From contig NZ_LNRF01000006.1 of the NCBI RefSeq assembly GCF_001557875.1, positions 1-64,000 of the forward strand: a DNA stretch of 64,000 bases, read 5' to 3'. Positions within the stretch are counted from its first letter, which is position 1; every line of letters begins with the position of its first letter. The translations under genes were made by a program, and so were the position numbers. Below are positions 46,192 to 55,672 of the stretch, in pieces. The DNA is from Vibrio splendidus (GTDB lineage Bacteria > Pseudomonadota > Gammaproteobacteria > Enterobacterales > Vibrionaceae). The notes under the pieces were generated by a model. The model saw only the letters and a program-made list of their open reading frames with translations. It searched no databases and was not told where the DNA came from.

Positions 46192-47592
46192 TTATAAATA
46201 TTCAATAAGATCAAACAGTTGTCCGTTATGTTCTTTTTTCACTTCGGTATAACGCTGATAGTTGTATTGCGAACCTTTTGGGTTGTCCGACAGCTTGTCA
46301 GCCACACTGAGTAGATAAAAACTGATCGGGCTCGGTGTACTTTCGGCAGCATAAGAAAGGTAAGGAAAAGCTTGATTGGCATGCTGGTTGATTAACAATG
46401 CAAGACCCAAGGTAAGGTTAGCGATATCACAACGCGGGTTCATCTCAAAGGCTTGCTTTGCCAGTTGCAGTGCATGTTCGCGATCTTCTTGCTCATGAGT
46501 TTGCAAATAAGCCAAAGATTCCGAATACGACAGTAAGGCATTGACCAGATAATTATCCCGCCCTTGCTGTTGAATCGTATCCAACTGAAGTGCTATTTCC
46601 TCAAATGGCTGACCACCTTTACCCTGATAGAACAACGATATCCCCTCAGAGATAACACTCCAATCATCGTAGTTATCAATAGAAGTCACTCGATGACTTG
46701 CCACTCCGTATTCTGAGCTCATTGGGGCAATAATGGCTTTAATCTCGAGAATCACATCCCCAATGGCATCAAAGAAATCATCTTGGCTAAAGCGCTTTTC
46801 CACTTTCTGACTTTGGTTGGGCTGACTGTTATTTTGTACCAACACTCTCAGTACATAATCCCCATCCTTTTTCTTGAGCCAACTTTTGAGTTCGACACCA
46901 TTGTTGGCAAGTGATTGCTTACCCTGTTTAGATAGCTGAGAGAAGTGGTAACCTGATAGGTTTTTAGCTGAGTTCAACCCGTAGAAAAGATAGTTATAGA
47001 CGCTTTCTGACATCTCATAATCGTTCGCAGAATCGAGTGTTATGTCATGGATATAGACAGGAATCACATTACTTTGATGAGCGGAAGTAACAGCTGTATC
47101 GTTGGTTGGGACATCGGCTTGCCATGCCCAAGTTGCTATTAAGCCAACAGAGAATACTGCGGTTGTAATCAAGGCGATGATTTTCTTTTTTGACTTAGCC
47201 ACAAAAGGTTTAGGCTCAGATTCAGGTAAAGAGACGTCCTCAACGGGAGTTGGTTCGACGCTCGGCTGAGTCACCTCTACATCGAACAGGTAACCTTGCT
47301 TGGGAATGGTTTGAATAATGCGATACGGACGCGATTTATCCTGAAGCTGACTGCGCAGCAAGCTGATGACCTGTCTGACCAAATTGTCAGACACTTGAGT
47401 TCTTTGCCACACATCAGCAGCTATCTGCTGAGTGCTAACCACTTGCCCGCGATTTTCGATGAAATAGCTGAGCAACTTTGCCTGTAATGGCTCTAAATGA
47501 ATCGCTTCACTATCCACCACCAACTGATTTTTATCAGGGTAGAAAGCAATAGGAAAATCGTGTTGCAATATAAAGCAATGCGAGCGAGTCAT
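46192..47592 (-). CDS. ToxR/CadC-like membrane-anchored transcriptional regulator
   Basis: Order of domains: an OmpR-type winged helix (about 15-95, with SDNLVRQVISLLRSQL as recognition region and IIQTIPKQGYLF as the wing), a proline/glutamate-rich linker, one membrane helix (about 137-158, IIALITTAVFSVGLIATWAW), and a periplasmic domain of about 300 residues whose C-terminal half looks TPR-like. This layout is that of CadC and ToxR. The signal is unknown. ATG 47592 gives 466 residues; a GTG at 47619 would add nine. No ribosome-binding site decides clearly. Its target may be the membrane protein gene downstream (inference). Confidence 0.8.
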   Translation of the reverse strand: MTRSHCFILQHDFPIAFYPDKNQLVVDSEAIHLEPLQAKLLSYFIENRGQVVSTQQIAADVWQRTQVSDNLVRQVISLLRSQLQDKSRPYRIIQTIPKQGYLFDVEVTQPSVEPTPVEDVSLPESEPKPFVAKSKKKIIALITTAVFSVGLIATWAWQADVPTNDTAVTSAHQSNVIPVYIHDITLDSANDYEMSESVYNYLFYGLNSAKNLSGYHFSQLSKQGKQSLANNGVELKSWLKKKDGDYVLRVLVQNNSQPNQSQKVEKRFSQDDFFDAIGDVILEIKAIIAPMSSEYGVASHRVTSIDNYDDWSVISEGISLFYQGKGGQPFEEIALQLDTIQQQGRDNYLVNALLSYSESLAYLQTHEQEDREHALQLAKQAFEMNPRCDIANLTLGLALLINQHANQAFPYLSYAAESTPSPISFYLLSVADKLSDNPKGSQYNYQRYTEVKKEHNGQLFDLIEYL

Positions 47593-47666
47593 AGTAGTTC
47601 TGTAGTTAGAAAAGACCACACAAGATTATTGGTTTTATAAATGGTAAGCAAGCCAAGTATCACAAA

Positions 47667-47694
47667 TAAAAAAGGCTGCACAGTGGCAGCCTTT
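47667..47694 (-). terminator. Terminator of thyA
   Basis: Stem AAAGGCTGC/GCAGCCTTT with a 6-base loop, followed on the minus strand by six or seven T residues. It ends the rppH-ptsP-tauE-lgt-thyA run. Confidence 0.88.
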
Positions 47695-47714
47695 CAATCA
47701 ACAAACGGATACGA

Positions 47715-48566
47715 TTAAACCGAGAATGGGTACTTAATCGCTTCGTGGCATTCGTACCCTTCAACCCAAAAGTCATCCATCGTTACCCACGTTTCCAAAT
47801 CTTCTAGAGACTTAATCTCAGGATTGATATGGAATGTTGGGCCGGCTAGAGGCTCACGCTTTAGCTGAATGTCGCGCATTGGTGCTAATTGGTCTTCGTA
47901 AATGTGAGCGTTAACAAGCTTGTGGTAAGCCACACCAGCTTTCTTACCCGTGATTTGCGCCATGATCGCTAGGAACACATACACTTGAACCATGTTGAAG
48001 TTCAGGCCTAGTGGCACATCACAAGAGCGTTGAGTACTGTTTAGGAACAGAGTGTCACCAAGTAGAGAAAAGTGGTGGCTGTACATACACGGACGTAAGC
48101 ACCCCATGTGGAACTCGCCTGGGTTGTAGAAGTTTAAGATCTCACCACGGTCATCGATACCGTTCGTTAGATCATCAACAATCTTTTTCAGCTGGTCGAT
48201 ATGACCGCCGTCAGGCTTTGCCCATGCTCGGCCTTGAACGCCATAAACACGGCCCATGTCATCTTCACCCTTGCGGTAAGGGTTATTCAGCCATGCTTCG
48301 TTCAGGTTCGAGTTCGCATCCCAAGTCTTAGTCCCTAGCTTACGAAAATCTTCAGCATTGTCGTAACCACGGATATAGCCAAGCAGCTCAGCAACTGCGG
48401 CTTTCCAAAAGCTCTTACGCGTTGTTACCAGTGGGAATTGGTTATTACCAACATCATATTCAAGGTCAGCATTGATCACGGTTAGGCAGCGCTTGCCCGT
48501 GCGTTCATTTTCAATCCAAGTACCGTCATCAACGATACGCTGACAGAGATCTAAATACTGTTTCAC
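47715..48566 (-). CDS. thyA: Thymidylate synthase ThyA
   Basis: Methylates dUMP to dTMP using methylene-tetrahydrofolate. The 283 residues carry the active-site cysteine C160 in RPCMYSHHF, the substrate-binding [12 protein letters not shown], and an N-terminal folate/dUMP arginine loop (RTGKRCLTV). The nucleophile context PCMYSHH differs from the PCHAFFQF of E. coli, marking a divergent but complete ThyA. The start is GTG with AAGGA upstream. It follows lgt by 9 bp. Confidence 0.95.
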   Translation of the reverse strand: MKQYLDLCQRIVDDGTWIENERTGKRCLTVINADLEYDVGNNQFPLVTTRKSFWKAAVAELLGYIRGYDNAEDFRKLGTKTWDANSNLNEAWLNNPYRKGEDDMGRVYGVQGRAWAKPDGGHIDQLKKIVDDLTNGIDDRGEILNFYNPGEFHMGCLRPCMYSHHFSLLGDTLFLNSTQRSCDVPLGLNFNMVQVYVFLAIMAQITGKKAGVAYHKLVNAHIYEDQLAPMRDIQLKREPLAGPTFHINPEIKSLEDLETWVTMDDFWVEGYECHEAIKYPFSV

Positions 48567-48575
48567 ACCAATTCC

Positions 48576-49397
48576 TTACTTCGTTTGTTGTGGTAATTCG
48601 TCTTTGTAGTGACCGCGCTTGTATGCCCATACCATCATCAGCGCACCGATGATAACCATTGGCAGTGATAGGATTTGTCCCATAGAGATAAACCCGCCGA
48701 ACAAGCCTAAATGAGCATCTGGTTCACGTACGTATTCTACTAAGAAGCGGAATGTACCATATCCAGCTAGGAATAACCCTGATACAGAACCAAGAGGACG
48801 CGGCTTTTTGATAAACCAGTTCAAGATGAAGAACAGCACAATACCTTCAAGCGCCATCTCGTAAAGTTGAGATGGGTGACGAGGAAGTGGACCACCGTTA
48901 GGGAACACAATCGCCCATGGCACATCAGTCACACGGCCCCAAAGCTCGCTGTTCATGAAGTTGCCTAAACGTCCCATACCTAAACCAAATGGCACCAATG
49001 GTGCAATCATGTCTGCCACACCAAAGAAGGTTCGACCGTTCTTTTTGGCATACCAAAACATGGCAGTAATAACACCAAGCAAGCCACCGTGGAAAGACAT
49101 ACCGCCAGTCCATACCTTAAATAGGTACAGTGGATCGGCGAGGAAAAGGTCAAAGTTGTAGAAAAGTACGTAGCCAATACGACCACCCAGCACCACACCT
49201 AGAAAGCCAGCAAACAGTAAGTCTGATACTTGCTCTCGAGTCCAACCGCTACCCGGTTGATCAGCTCGGCGATTTGCTAACCAAAGAGCAAACATAAACC
49301 CAACAAGGTACATTAGGCCGTACCAACGAACTGAGATTGGTCCTAGTTCAATAAGAACAGGATCGATATTTGGGAATTCGATAAAACCCTGAGACAT
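48576..49397 (-). CDS. lgt: Prolipoprotein diacylglyceryl transferase Lgt
   Basis: Inner-membrane enzyme that attaches diacylglycerol to the lipobox cysteine of prolipoproteins, the step before LspA. The 273 residues have about seven membrane helices and the conserved segments [35 protein letters not shown] (Lgt signature) and HPSQLYE. The ptsP-lgt-thyA order is shared with E. coli, here with a TauE-like gene inserted. Confidence 0.96.
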   Translation of the reverse strand: MSQGFIEFPNIDPVLIELGPISVRWYGLMYLVGFMFALWLANRRADQPGSGWTREQVSDLLFAGFLGVVLGGRIGYVLFYNFDLFLADPLYLFKVWTGGMSFHGGLLGVITAMFWYAKKNGRTFFGVADMIAPLVPFGLGMGRLGNFMNSELWGRVTDVPWAIVFPNGGPLPRHPSQLYEMALEGIVLFFILNWFIKKPRPLGSVSGLFLAGYGTFRFLVEYVREPDAHLGLFGGFISMGQILSLPMVIIGALMMVWAYKRGHYKDELPQQTK

Positions 49398-49454
49398 ACT
49401 TGGCTCTCTATCTAAATTGATTAACGGTTAGCTCAATGGCTAACAGAAAAGACA

Positions 49455-50246
49455 CTACAGCAGCATTGTGGCTGCTATAAACATTAAAAATACCGCAAAG
49501 AATTTCTTCAGCACAGGGGTTGGCAATTGAGTGGCCAGTTTCGCACCCACTCGAGTGGTCAAAACTGAGGTACAAGATATCGCGATTAAAGCCGGCAGAT
49601 AAACGTAACCTAAGCTATACGCAGGAAGATCATCGACAGAAGATCCATGCCAAATGAACCCTAGCATTCCCGAAATCGCGATAACACAACCGCATACCGA
49701 AGATGAGCCGACGGCTTTACGCATTTCCACACCGTGATGGTTAAGGAAAGGTACCGATAAAGACCCACCGCCAATACCCGCTAAGCTTGATACCAAACCA
49801 ATCCCGCCACCACACAACACGGTTTTAGCTGAACCCGGCATCGACTTTTGGCTCTTAGAGCGAATCGACAACAGCATTTGCAACGCCAATACTAAGACAA
49901 TCACACCAAAGACTTTTGGTAAGTACTGAGCTGGAATGACATCGGCCACGAAAGAACCGAGGAAGCCACCTATCACCACACCTGGCATCAACCACTTAAC
50001 GACAAATATCTCTACGTTACCCAATTTTAAATGGTTAATCGCAGACGATCCCGACGTAACGATGATGGTTGATAACGAGGTAGCCAATGCCATTTGCATC
50101 GCAAACTCTTGAGGGATACCCGCTTTAGGAAGCAAATACAGTAAGGCAGGAACCACCAACAGACCACCACCAATGCCTAGCAAGCCAGCTAAAACACCAA
50201 CAATAGCACCAAGGCCTGCTAACAAGCCTATCAGTTCATATGACAC
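49455..50246 (-). CDS. TauE/SafE-family membrane transporter
   Basis: Polytopic protein of 263 residues with about eight membrane helices in two repeats, typified by GLLGIGGGLLVVPALLYL near the N-terminus and SSLAGIGGGSLSVPFLNHHG in the second half. Family members export sulfite, sulfoacetate or other organosulfur anions; the substrate here is unknown. It starts with GTG 8 bp after ptsP and lies 57 bp ahead of lgt, so it belongs to that operon. Confidence 0.88.
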   Translation of the reverse strand: MSYELIGLLAGLGAIVGVLAGLLGIGGGLLVVPALLYLLPKAGIPQEFAMQMALATSLSTIIVTSGSSAINHLKLGNVEIFVVKWLMPGVVIGGFLGSFVADVIPAQYLPKVFGVIVLVLALQMLLSIRSKSQKSMPGSAKTVLCGGGIGLVSSLAGIGGGSLSVPFLNHHGVEMRKAVGSSSVCGCVIAISGMLGFIWHGSSVDDLPAYSLGYVYLPALIAISCTSVLTTRVGAKLATQLPTPVLKKFFAVFLMFIAATMLL

Positions 50247-50254
50247 GTTAAATC

Positions 50255-52504
50255 CTATTTTTTACCTGCTCGAATGAAGCCTGTAAATTCACGCTCTTCG
50301 AAATAGTTCAGCATCATACTATAGATGTCACTACCATACGGTTTTGAAAGTGCCTTATTTGCCAAATCCTGTAATTCAGCCAAGTTCGATTGACGAATCA
50401 AATATTTGGTTCTTGCAACATTCGAGGTATTCATACTTAACGTCTCATACCCCAATCCAATCAATAGCAGCGCGCCCATCGGGTCACCTGCCAACTCGCC
50501 ACAAATACACACAGGCAATTGATATTGCTTACAAGTATCATGAATTTGTTTTAATGCCATGATCACCGCAGGGTGCATTGATTCATAGACATCGGATACT
50601 CGTGAATTGTTCCGATCAACCGCTAATAAATATTGGGTTAAGTCGTTGGTACCAACTGAAACGAAGTCGACCTTATCCGCAATCAGCGGCAGTATGTAAA
50701 GCATGGATGGCACTTCAATCATGATACCAACGCGAGGCATACGCACTCGGTTATCAAGCTCAAGCACTTCGTCATACGCTTGCTCAATAAGTTGTAGTGC
50801 ATCATCCAGTTCCTGCGCGCCAGAGATCATCGGCAGCAAAATACTCAAGTTATGGCTTTCACAACTCGCACGTAGCATGGCACGTAACTGAATAATAAAA
50901 ATGTCAGGATGATCGAGCGTAAAACGAATACCACGCCAACCAAGGAATGGATTGTCCTCTTCGATAGGAAAATAAGGTAAGGCCTTATCACCACCGATAT
51001 CGAGTGTACGCATCACCACTTGCTTTTCAGGGTAGCTTGCCAGCACAGAGCGATACTGCTTGAATTGTTCGTCCTCTGACGGGAATCTTTGCTGCAATAA
51101 GAAAGAAATTTCAGTTCGATACAGCCCTACTCCATCAACACCTTGGTTGATAGCGATGTTAGTGTCTGCACTCAAACCCGCATTAAGCAGAATTTCGACT
51201 TGCTTGTCGTCTTGCGTTTTTGCCGGAAGGTACAGTTCACGATTGACCATAGACGAGAGCTCACTCTCTTCTAGAATCAGCCCTCGATACTCTTTAAGCA
51301 GGTTTTGCGTCGGCTCAATAAAGATCTCACCGCTATACCCGTCAACTATCGCTCGCTTGCCATTAGCTTGAGCTAAGTTAAGATTTACCCCCATGACTGA
51401 AGGTATGCCAAGCGCTCGAGATAAAATCGCTGCGTGCGAGTTCGCCGCCCCTTCCAAAGAAATAACCGCCAAGAGCTTTTCTTTGGGAATAGACGCTAAT
51501 ACCGAAGCGGTTAACTCACGAACTACTAGAATAATCGGCTTATCTAAGGTGCGGAGTTCATGTTCAGAGTTATGGAGGAAATAGAGCAGCCTTTGTCCGA
51601 GCTCTCGGATGTCTTGTGCCCTCTCACGAAGGTAAACATCTGACATACGAGCAAAGCGATTCGAATAGCTTTCAACAACCTGTCTTAGTGCCCAATCGGC
51701 TTTATCGCCTTTCTGGATTTGGCTCTTCAGATCCTTACGCAACATAGGATCGTTGAGTAAGTGAGTAAACAGGTCAAAGATCGCCAACGCATCTTTATTG
51801 ATTTCGCTATCTAAGCGCTTTCGCATGCGCTTAAAGTCATTGAGGGCGTTTTCAACCGCTACCGCCAACAACTCGTGCTCTCTGTCTACATTGAGCGTCG
51901 AAGCAGGATAAACATCGGTGAGTTCAGGCTGAGTATTGTCCCACCACAAATCACCAATCGCCACGCCCGATGAAGCTGCAATACCTTTAGTCGCAGGTAG
52001 CTTCTGTTGCTCTAACAGCCAATGGCCTTGAGTTTGGGCGTGCGCCACAATAACGGCAAGTTGTGCAGAGAGCGTGACAAGGAAGGATTCTTCCATCTCA
52101 CTAAATAAACGCGGGGTCTTCTGTTGAATGACCAATACACCGAGCACTTGCTTGCGGTGGATAATCGGAGTACCGAGAAAAGAGTGATAGACGTTTTCTC
52201 CAAGCTCTGGAAAAAACTTATAAGCAGGGTGAGCAGACGCTTGTGCAAGGTTGATAGGTTCAGCACTTCTTTTAACAAGGCCAACCAGACCTTCGTCAAA
52301 ACCAATGTGAATGCTATTGCCTTTGAAGATCAGGCCTTGAGTTGCCATCAACTCAAGGCGCTGCATATCATTATTTGCCAAATACACGGTGCAACATTCC
52401 GTCTGCATCGCACTGCATGTCTCTTTAACCAAAATATCAAGAGCCGTCGATACATCTTCAACTCTTGATACGTGTTCAACTATTTCCCTTAGTTGACTGA
52501 GCAT
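50255..52504 (-). CDS. ptsP: PEP-protein phosphotransferase PtsP (Enzyme I-Ntr)
   Basis: First component of the nitrogen-related PTS, which passes phosphate to NPr and EIIA-Ntr and senses nitrogen status. The 749 residues comprise an N-terminal GAF domain (about 1-160), the HPr-binding/phosphohistidine domain with H357 in GAANSHAAILSRALGIP, and a C-terminal PEP-binding barrel with RTEISFLLQQRFPSE, MRTLDIGGDK and VCGEL-type ICICGELAGDP. It starts 2 bases after the rppH stop, as expected for the conserved rppH-ptsP pair. Confidence 0.96.
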   Translation of the reverse strand: MLSQLREIVEHVSRVEDVSTALDILVKETCSAMQTECCTVYLANNDMQRLELMATQGLIFKGNSIHIGFDEGLVGLVKRSAEPINLAQASAHPAYKFFPELGENVYHSFLGTPIIHRKQVLGVLVIQQKTPRLFSEMEESFLVTLSAQLAVIVAHAQTQGHWLLEQQKLPATKGIAASSGVAIGDLWWDNTQPELTDVYPASTLNVDREHELLAVAVENALNDFKRMRKRLDSEINKDALAIFDLFTHLLNDPMLRKDLKSQIQKGDKADWALRQVVESYSNRFARMSDVYLRERAQDIRELGQRLLYFLHNSEHELRTLDKPIILVVRELTASVLASIPKEKLLAVISLEGAANSHAAILSRALGIPSVMGVNLNLAQANGKRAIVDGYSGEIFIEPTQNLLKEYRGLILEESELSSMVNRELYLPAKTQDDKQVEILLNAGLSADTNIAINQGVDGVGLYRTEISFLLQQRFPSEDEQFKQYRSVLASYPEKQVVMRTLDIGGDKALPYFPIEEDNPFLGWRGIRFTLDHPDIFIIQLRAMLRASCESHNLSILLPMISGAQELDDALQLIEQAYDEVLELDNRVRMPRVGIMIEVPSMLYILPLIADKVDFVSVGTNDLTQYLLAVDRNNSRVSDVYESMHPAVIMALKQIHDTCKQYQLPVCICGELAGDPMGALLLIGLGYETLSMNTSNVARTKYLIRQSNLAELQDLANKALSKPYGSDIYSMMLNYFEEREFTGFIRAGKK

Positions 52505-52506
52505 GC

Positions 52507-53025
52507 TTAACCTCTACGCAATTTGCGCTTTCCTTTTATTTTTCGCTCTTTAAACGGCATTGCTAAAGATGCGAACTCTTTCATCGCTCGACGGTAAACA
52601 TCTCGCTTGAAAGAAACAACTTGTCGAACTGGGTACCAGTAACTCACCCAACGCCAACCATCAAACTCAGGTGTACTTCCACGCTGCATATTGATATGCG
52701 ATTCATCGCAATCTAAGCGCAAAAGGAACCACTTCTGTTTTTGTCCAATACAGACAGGTTTAGAATCCCACCGAACCAGTCGTTTGGGTAGCTTGTAGCG
52801 TAACCAATGACGACTTGTCGCGACGATCTTTACATCCTTTTTGGTAAGGCCAACCTCTTCATACAACTCGCGGTACATTGCTTGTTCCGGAGTCTCACCT
52901 TCATCTATTCCCCCTTGAGGGAATTGCCATGAATGTTGCCCGTATCGTTTAGCCCAGAAGACCTGACCATGGTTGTTACAGATTACAATACCAACATTTA
53001 ATCGGTAACCATCGCCATCTATCAC
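52507..53025 (-). CDS. rppH: RNA pyrophosphohydrolase RppH
   Basis: Nudix hydrolase that removes pyrophosphate from mRNA 5' ends and so triggers decay. From GTG 53025 (ribosome-binding site AGAGG, 8 bases upstream) the protein has 172 residues, starting at the conserved [13 protein letters not shown]. The Nudix box is [27 protein letters not shown], with RELYEEVG at its core, and the C-terminal half [19 protein letters not shown] is nearly invariant in RppH. The longer frame to 53088 runs into the DnaA-box spacer and is not supported. Confidence 0.95.
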   Translation of the reverse strand: MIDGDGYRLNVGIVICNNHGQVFWAKRYGQHSWQFPQGGIDEGETPEQAMYRELYEEVGLTKKDVKIVATSRHWLRYKLPKRLVRWDSKPVCIGQKQKWFLLRLDCDESHINMQRGSTPEFDGWRWVSYWYPVRQVVSFKRDVYRRAMKEFASLAMPFKERKIKGKRKLRRG

Positions 53026-53061
53026 TGGCCAACCTCTATCTAAATTTTTAATTACTCTGAT

Positions 53062-53539
53062 TTTTCCACATATCCCCAATCGGAGCAAACTTAGTGACGT
53101 GATAAGCGCTATATTTATGAATAATAACTAGGAATATGGATAAGTTTTGCTCAAATTCTAGTTACCCACACAATAGTGAGACATAGACCACATTTATTCA
53201 CCTTTTCTGTGAATAACTATGTGAAGAATTACCCGCAATCGTTTTTTTTAATCCATAGATTCATCAACACTAAAAAAGACAAACCAATCAAAATCACTTT
53301 ATCTCATTAAAAATCAATTAATTAAAATAATATTTTAGTTTTAAAAAACATTAGAAATGTAAAAGATCTTTCAGAAATTCAACATGGTCAAAGATCAACC
53401 ACTACGATGTTTATCCACACTAGTAAGTGAAAGATTCATTTTGAACCCTATTTGGCAAGCATTTTATCCACCATAAACCCCTGTTTATTTATCCACTAAA
53501 TTAATATTTCAATTAATTACCTTTATGTCCTGTGGATAA
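53062..53539. promoter_or_regulatory. Cluster of nine DnaA-box matches in an AT-rich spacer
   Basis: Between rppH and mutH (53026-53641) nine sequences match the DnaA box TTATNCACA. Perfect: 53208-53216 (minus), 53411-53419 (plus) and 53531-53539 (minus). One mismatch: 53062-53070, 53135-53143, 53162-53170, 53194-53202, 53464-53472 and 53489-53497. A very AT-rich tract (about 53225-53365) lies between the left and right groups, and several GATC sites occur (53365, 53392, 53550, 53570). No gene fits here. It resembles an origin or a DnaA-titration locus such as E. coli datA; function is inferred. Confidence 0.7.
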
Positions 53540-53641
53540 CCCTGAGTTTGATCCCTTTTATCGCAAGGAGATCATTTCTTAACCAGTCGTCATTTGGTGA
53601 TAACTTCTGATAAAATCGTTTTTTTGATCATGCCTTTTATT

Positions 53642-54307
53642 ATGAAACCAGAACCACAAACACAACAAGAGCTGTTAGAGCGCGCGTATGCCATCGCCGG
53701 AATGACCTTTAAAGAGCTCGCCGACGAAGCCGAGATGGTGATGCCAAACGACCTTAAGCGTGATAAAGGCTGGGTTGGACAGCTATTGGAATGGCACTTG
53801 GGTGCACCTGCAGGCAGCAAGCCAGAACAAGATTTTGCCAAGCTAGGGATCGAGCTAAAAAGCATTCCGATTGGCTACTCTGGCAAGCCACTCGAAACCA
53901 CCTTTGTGTGTGTTGCGCCTTTGATGGGCGTGCAAGGCATAACTTGGGAAACCAGCCACGTTCGAAACAAGTTGTCTAAAGTGTTGTGGATCCCTGTCGA
54001 GGGGGAAAGAGAGATCCCGCTAGCTGAGAGGCATGTAGGCTCCCCTTTATTATGGACGCCTAGCCAAGCTGAAGACGAACTCTTGAAAAGAGATTGGGAA
54101 GAACTGATGGAGTTGATTGTTTTAGGCAATGTTGAGCAGATAACAGCAAGACACGGTGAAGCACTGCATTTACGTCCAAAAGCCGCCAACAGTCGAGTGT
54201 TAACAGAAGCTTACGGTGCAAGTGGAAAACCAATCAAAACTAAACCTCGTGGTTTCTATCTACGAACTCAATTCACCCACAAATTGCTGACAACACATTA
54301 CGCATAG
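53642..54307 (+). CDS. mutH: DNA mismatch repair endonuclease MutH
   Basis: Nicks the unmethylated strand at hemimethylated GATC after MutS/MutL activation. From ATG 53642 the protein has 221 residues (E. coli 229). The catalytic D-x6-E-x-K is in [18 protein letters not shown], and [24 protein letters not shown] and [14 protein letters not shown] are family segments. Earlier in-frame starts (53594, 53630) lack support. Its presence implies Dam methylation. It is divergent from rppH across the DnaA-box spacer. Confidence 0.96.
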   Translation: MKPEPQTQQELLERAYAIAGMTFKELADEAEMVMPNDLKRDKGWVGQLLEWHLGAPAGSKPEQDFAKLGIELKSIPIGYSGKPLETTFVCVAPLMGVQGITWETSHVRNKLSKVLWIPVEGEREIPLAERHVGSPLLWTPSQAEDELLKRDWEELMELIVLGNVEQITARHGEALHLRPKAANSRVLTEAYGASGKPIKTKPRGFYLRTQFTHKLLTTHYA

Positions 54308-54396
54308 AGCTTTTAATCGAGCCTCGATAGCCAAAACTATCAGTGCGTTACAAAACAGTCTGTAAGTTGAATCAATCTCTAGCTACAAACGCTCTC

Positions 54397-54708
54397 TTAA
54401 TGAGGTTTGAGCGCCAGTTCAATATCACAATAGCTTTGGCTTGGCTCATTACCAAACTCATCATACGCGTTGTGTAAGCGAAGATACGCCTTTTCAAAAC
54501 CGAGCCGGAGTAACTCCTCTTTCACTTGATCCAAGGATCCAAAGTGAAGCGGCTCGCCGTCTTGCTTTACCGGTTCTAGCTTGTGTTTGTACTCCACCGC
54601 CAGTAGGTATTCTGAGATATCAGAACAGCCAATCACGTACACTTTGGGTGTTTGATAAGAGTCTTTGTGCTCTCCATGTAACCACATGTCTAATTGATGC
54701 TTTTGCAT
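54397..54708 (-). CDS. Small cytosolic protein, probably DUF6482
   Basis: A 103-residue acidic protein without signal or membrane segments. The segment GFEKAYLRLHNAYDEFGN near the C-terminus and LDQVKEELLRLGF before it are the features I associate with the DUF6482 family of marine gammaproteobacteria, from memory. Function unknown. It lies on the minus strand, convergent with mutH and downstream of the DUF1127 gene. Confidence 0.7.
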   Translation of the reverse strand: MQKHQLDMWLHGEHKDSYQTPKVYVIGCSDISEYLLAVEYKHKLEPVKQDGEPLHFGSLDQVKEELLRLGFEKAYLRLHNAYDEFGNEPSQSYCDIELALKPH

Positions 54709-54800
54709 AGCCAGCCTCCCTTGCTCTATAAAGCTTAGTAGAACTCTTTTCCTTTACTAGATAACGACTTAAAAAAGCACAGATAACAGCTTAAAAAAGC

Positions 54801-54830
54801 AAAAAAGAGAAGCAAGAGCTTCTCTTTTTT
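54801..54830. terminator. Terminator downstream of the DUF1127 gene
   Basis: A 13-bp perfect stem AAAAAAGAGAAGC/GCTTCTCTTTTTT with an AAGA loop. The A and T runs make it usable in both directions. Confidence 0.88.
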
Positions 54831-54922
54831 GGCCAGTTCTAGTTCAAAAGTTTGCACTTTCGACGCCATAACTATCACTGTAAATTATCTTAGGGGTTGA
54901 AAGGTGCTATCAACCCCGCAGA

Positions 54923-55174
54923 TTACGTCGGTATTCGCGCACTTAAGACACGACGAAGGTGACGTACTCGACGTTCAATAGTGACGACTTCTGGTTCAGA
55001 AAAACCAATTGGTCGACCGTCAGCTTCAAGACCAATATCTCTTAATAAGTGAGTATTGTTCCATGGTAGATCATATGAACTACGACGAACTTTTCGTTGC
55101 CATTCACGCTCTTCACGACGAAGATCGGCACGGATAAGGACTGTTGCTAATTTTAAATATACTGAGTGACGCAT
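54923..55174 (-). CDS. DUF1127 small basic protein
   Basis: An 83-residue arginine-rich protein whose C-terminal half carries the DUF1127 pattern NTHLLRDIGLEADGRPIGF. Small DUF1127 proteins in alphaproteobacteria affect phosphate and carbon metabolism and RNA turnover; the role in vibrios is unknown. In V. cholerae a similar gene lies near vpsR. It is preceded at 55284-55406 by a small ORF on the same strand with a hairpin between the two. Confidence 0.82.
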   Translation of the reverse strand: MRHSVYLKLATVLIRADLRREEREWQRKVRRSSYDLPWNNTHLLRDIGLEADGRPIGFSEPEVVTIERRVRHLRRVLSARIPT

Positions 55175-55203
55175 AATAACTCTCCAGTTGTTGAATCAAC
55201 TGA

Positions 55204-55258
55204 GGAAAAATAGCGTGTTCGATAGTATGAGGGCTTCTCACTTAGCTGCTATTTTTCC
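55204..55258 (-). promoter_or_regulatory. Inverted repeat between the small ORF and DUF1127
   Basis: An 11-bp perfect inverted repeat GGAAAAATAGC (55204-55214) / GCTATTTTTCC (55248-55258) with a 33-base loop. On the minus transcript it lies after the 40-residue ORF and just before the DUF1127 start, so it could be an attenuator or processing site. Confidence 0.5.
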
Positions 55259-55283
55259 GCAGCCAAATAAGGGTACGGATCTA

Positions 55284-55406
55284 TTAGTTAGGTTTATCTT
55301 GGGTGTTTCGATCGGCCATGGCTGATGTTTGTGACATATCAGTCACCATGTCAGTACACGGATCAAACGACGCGCAAATATGCTGTATAAAATCGAAATG
55401 TTTCAT
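55284..55406 (-). CDS. Small ORF of 40 residues, unknown function
   Basis: Starts MKHFDFIQHICASFDP and ends NTQDKPN, with the stop TAA at 55284. The support is a near-perfect ribosome-binding site, TTGGAGGCGCAAATG, with GGAGG 6 bases ahead of the ATG. It has two cysteines and several methionines, is mildly acidic, and has no signal or membrane segment. I do not recognise a family. It lies upstream of the DUF1127 gene on the same strand, 109 bp away. Confidence 0.5.
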   Translation of the reverse strand: MKHFDFIQHICASFDPCTDMVTDMSQTSAMADRNTQDKPN

Positions 55407-55672
55407 TTGCGCCTCCAAGCTAACTAAAAAATCCAAAAGAAATGGGGTAGTAAAAGCAGACAAGTCTTTGTTAAATTGTTGCTTTCACGGTTAAAGTCTA
55501 ACCAAGTGAGTATATTATTCAACCGCTAATTGGTTAACATTTTTAAAACAATGCATTCGCCTGAAATATCAGTTGCATATTCATTTATATATAACATATT
55601 CACTATGATTATATAAAATCACAGCATATCTCTCTTAGGGCTTAGCTAGAAAACAACGAGCTACCTTCAGAA
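55407..55672. other. AT-rich spacer upstream of the small ORF
   Basis: No gene seen. It contains an inverted repeat TAACCAA/TTGGTTA (about 55499-55505 and 55530-55536) flanking TATATTATTC, and a strongly AT-rich tract (55575-55625). This is the likely promoter region for the leftward small-ORF/DUF1127 unit, since vpsR converges from the right with its terminator at 55673-55698. Confidence 0.45.

Noticed and set aside
53026..53088. N-terminal extension of rppH
   Set aside because: The added residues are not conserved in RppH and would run into the DnaA-box spacer; GTG 53025 has a good ribosome-binding site.
53594..53641. N-terminal extension of mutH
   Set aside because: No ribosome-binding site and no family similarity before the ATG at 53642.
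53026..53641. Chromosome I or II replication origin
   Set aside because: DnaA boxes and AT-rich DNA are present, but there are no neighbouring gidA/mioC, dnaA or rctB/parAB genes; treated as a DnaA-binding locus of unknown role.
55303..55494. 63-codon plus-strand ORF opposite the small minus-strand ORF
   Set aside because: No ribosome-binding site; the minus-strand frame has a far better start signal.
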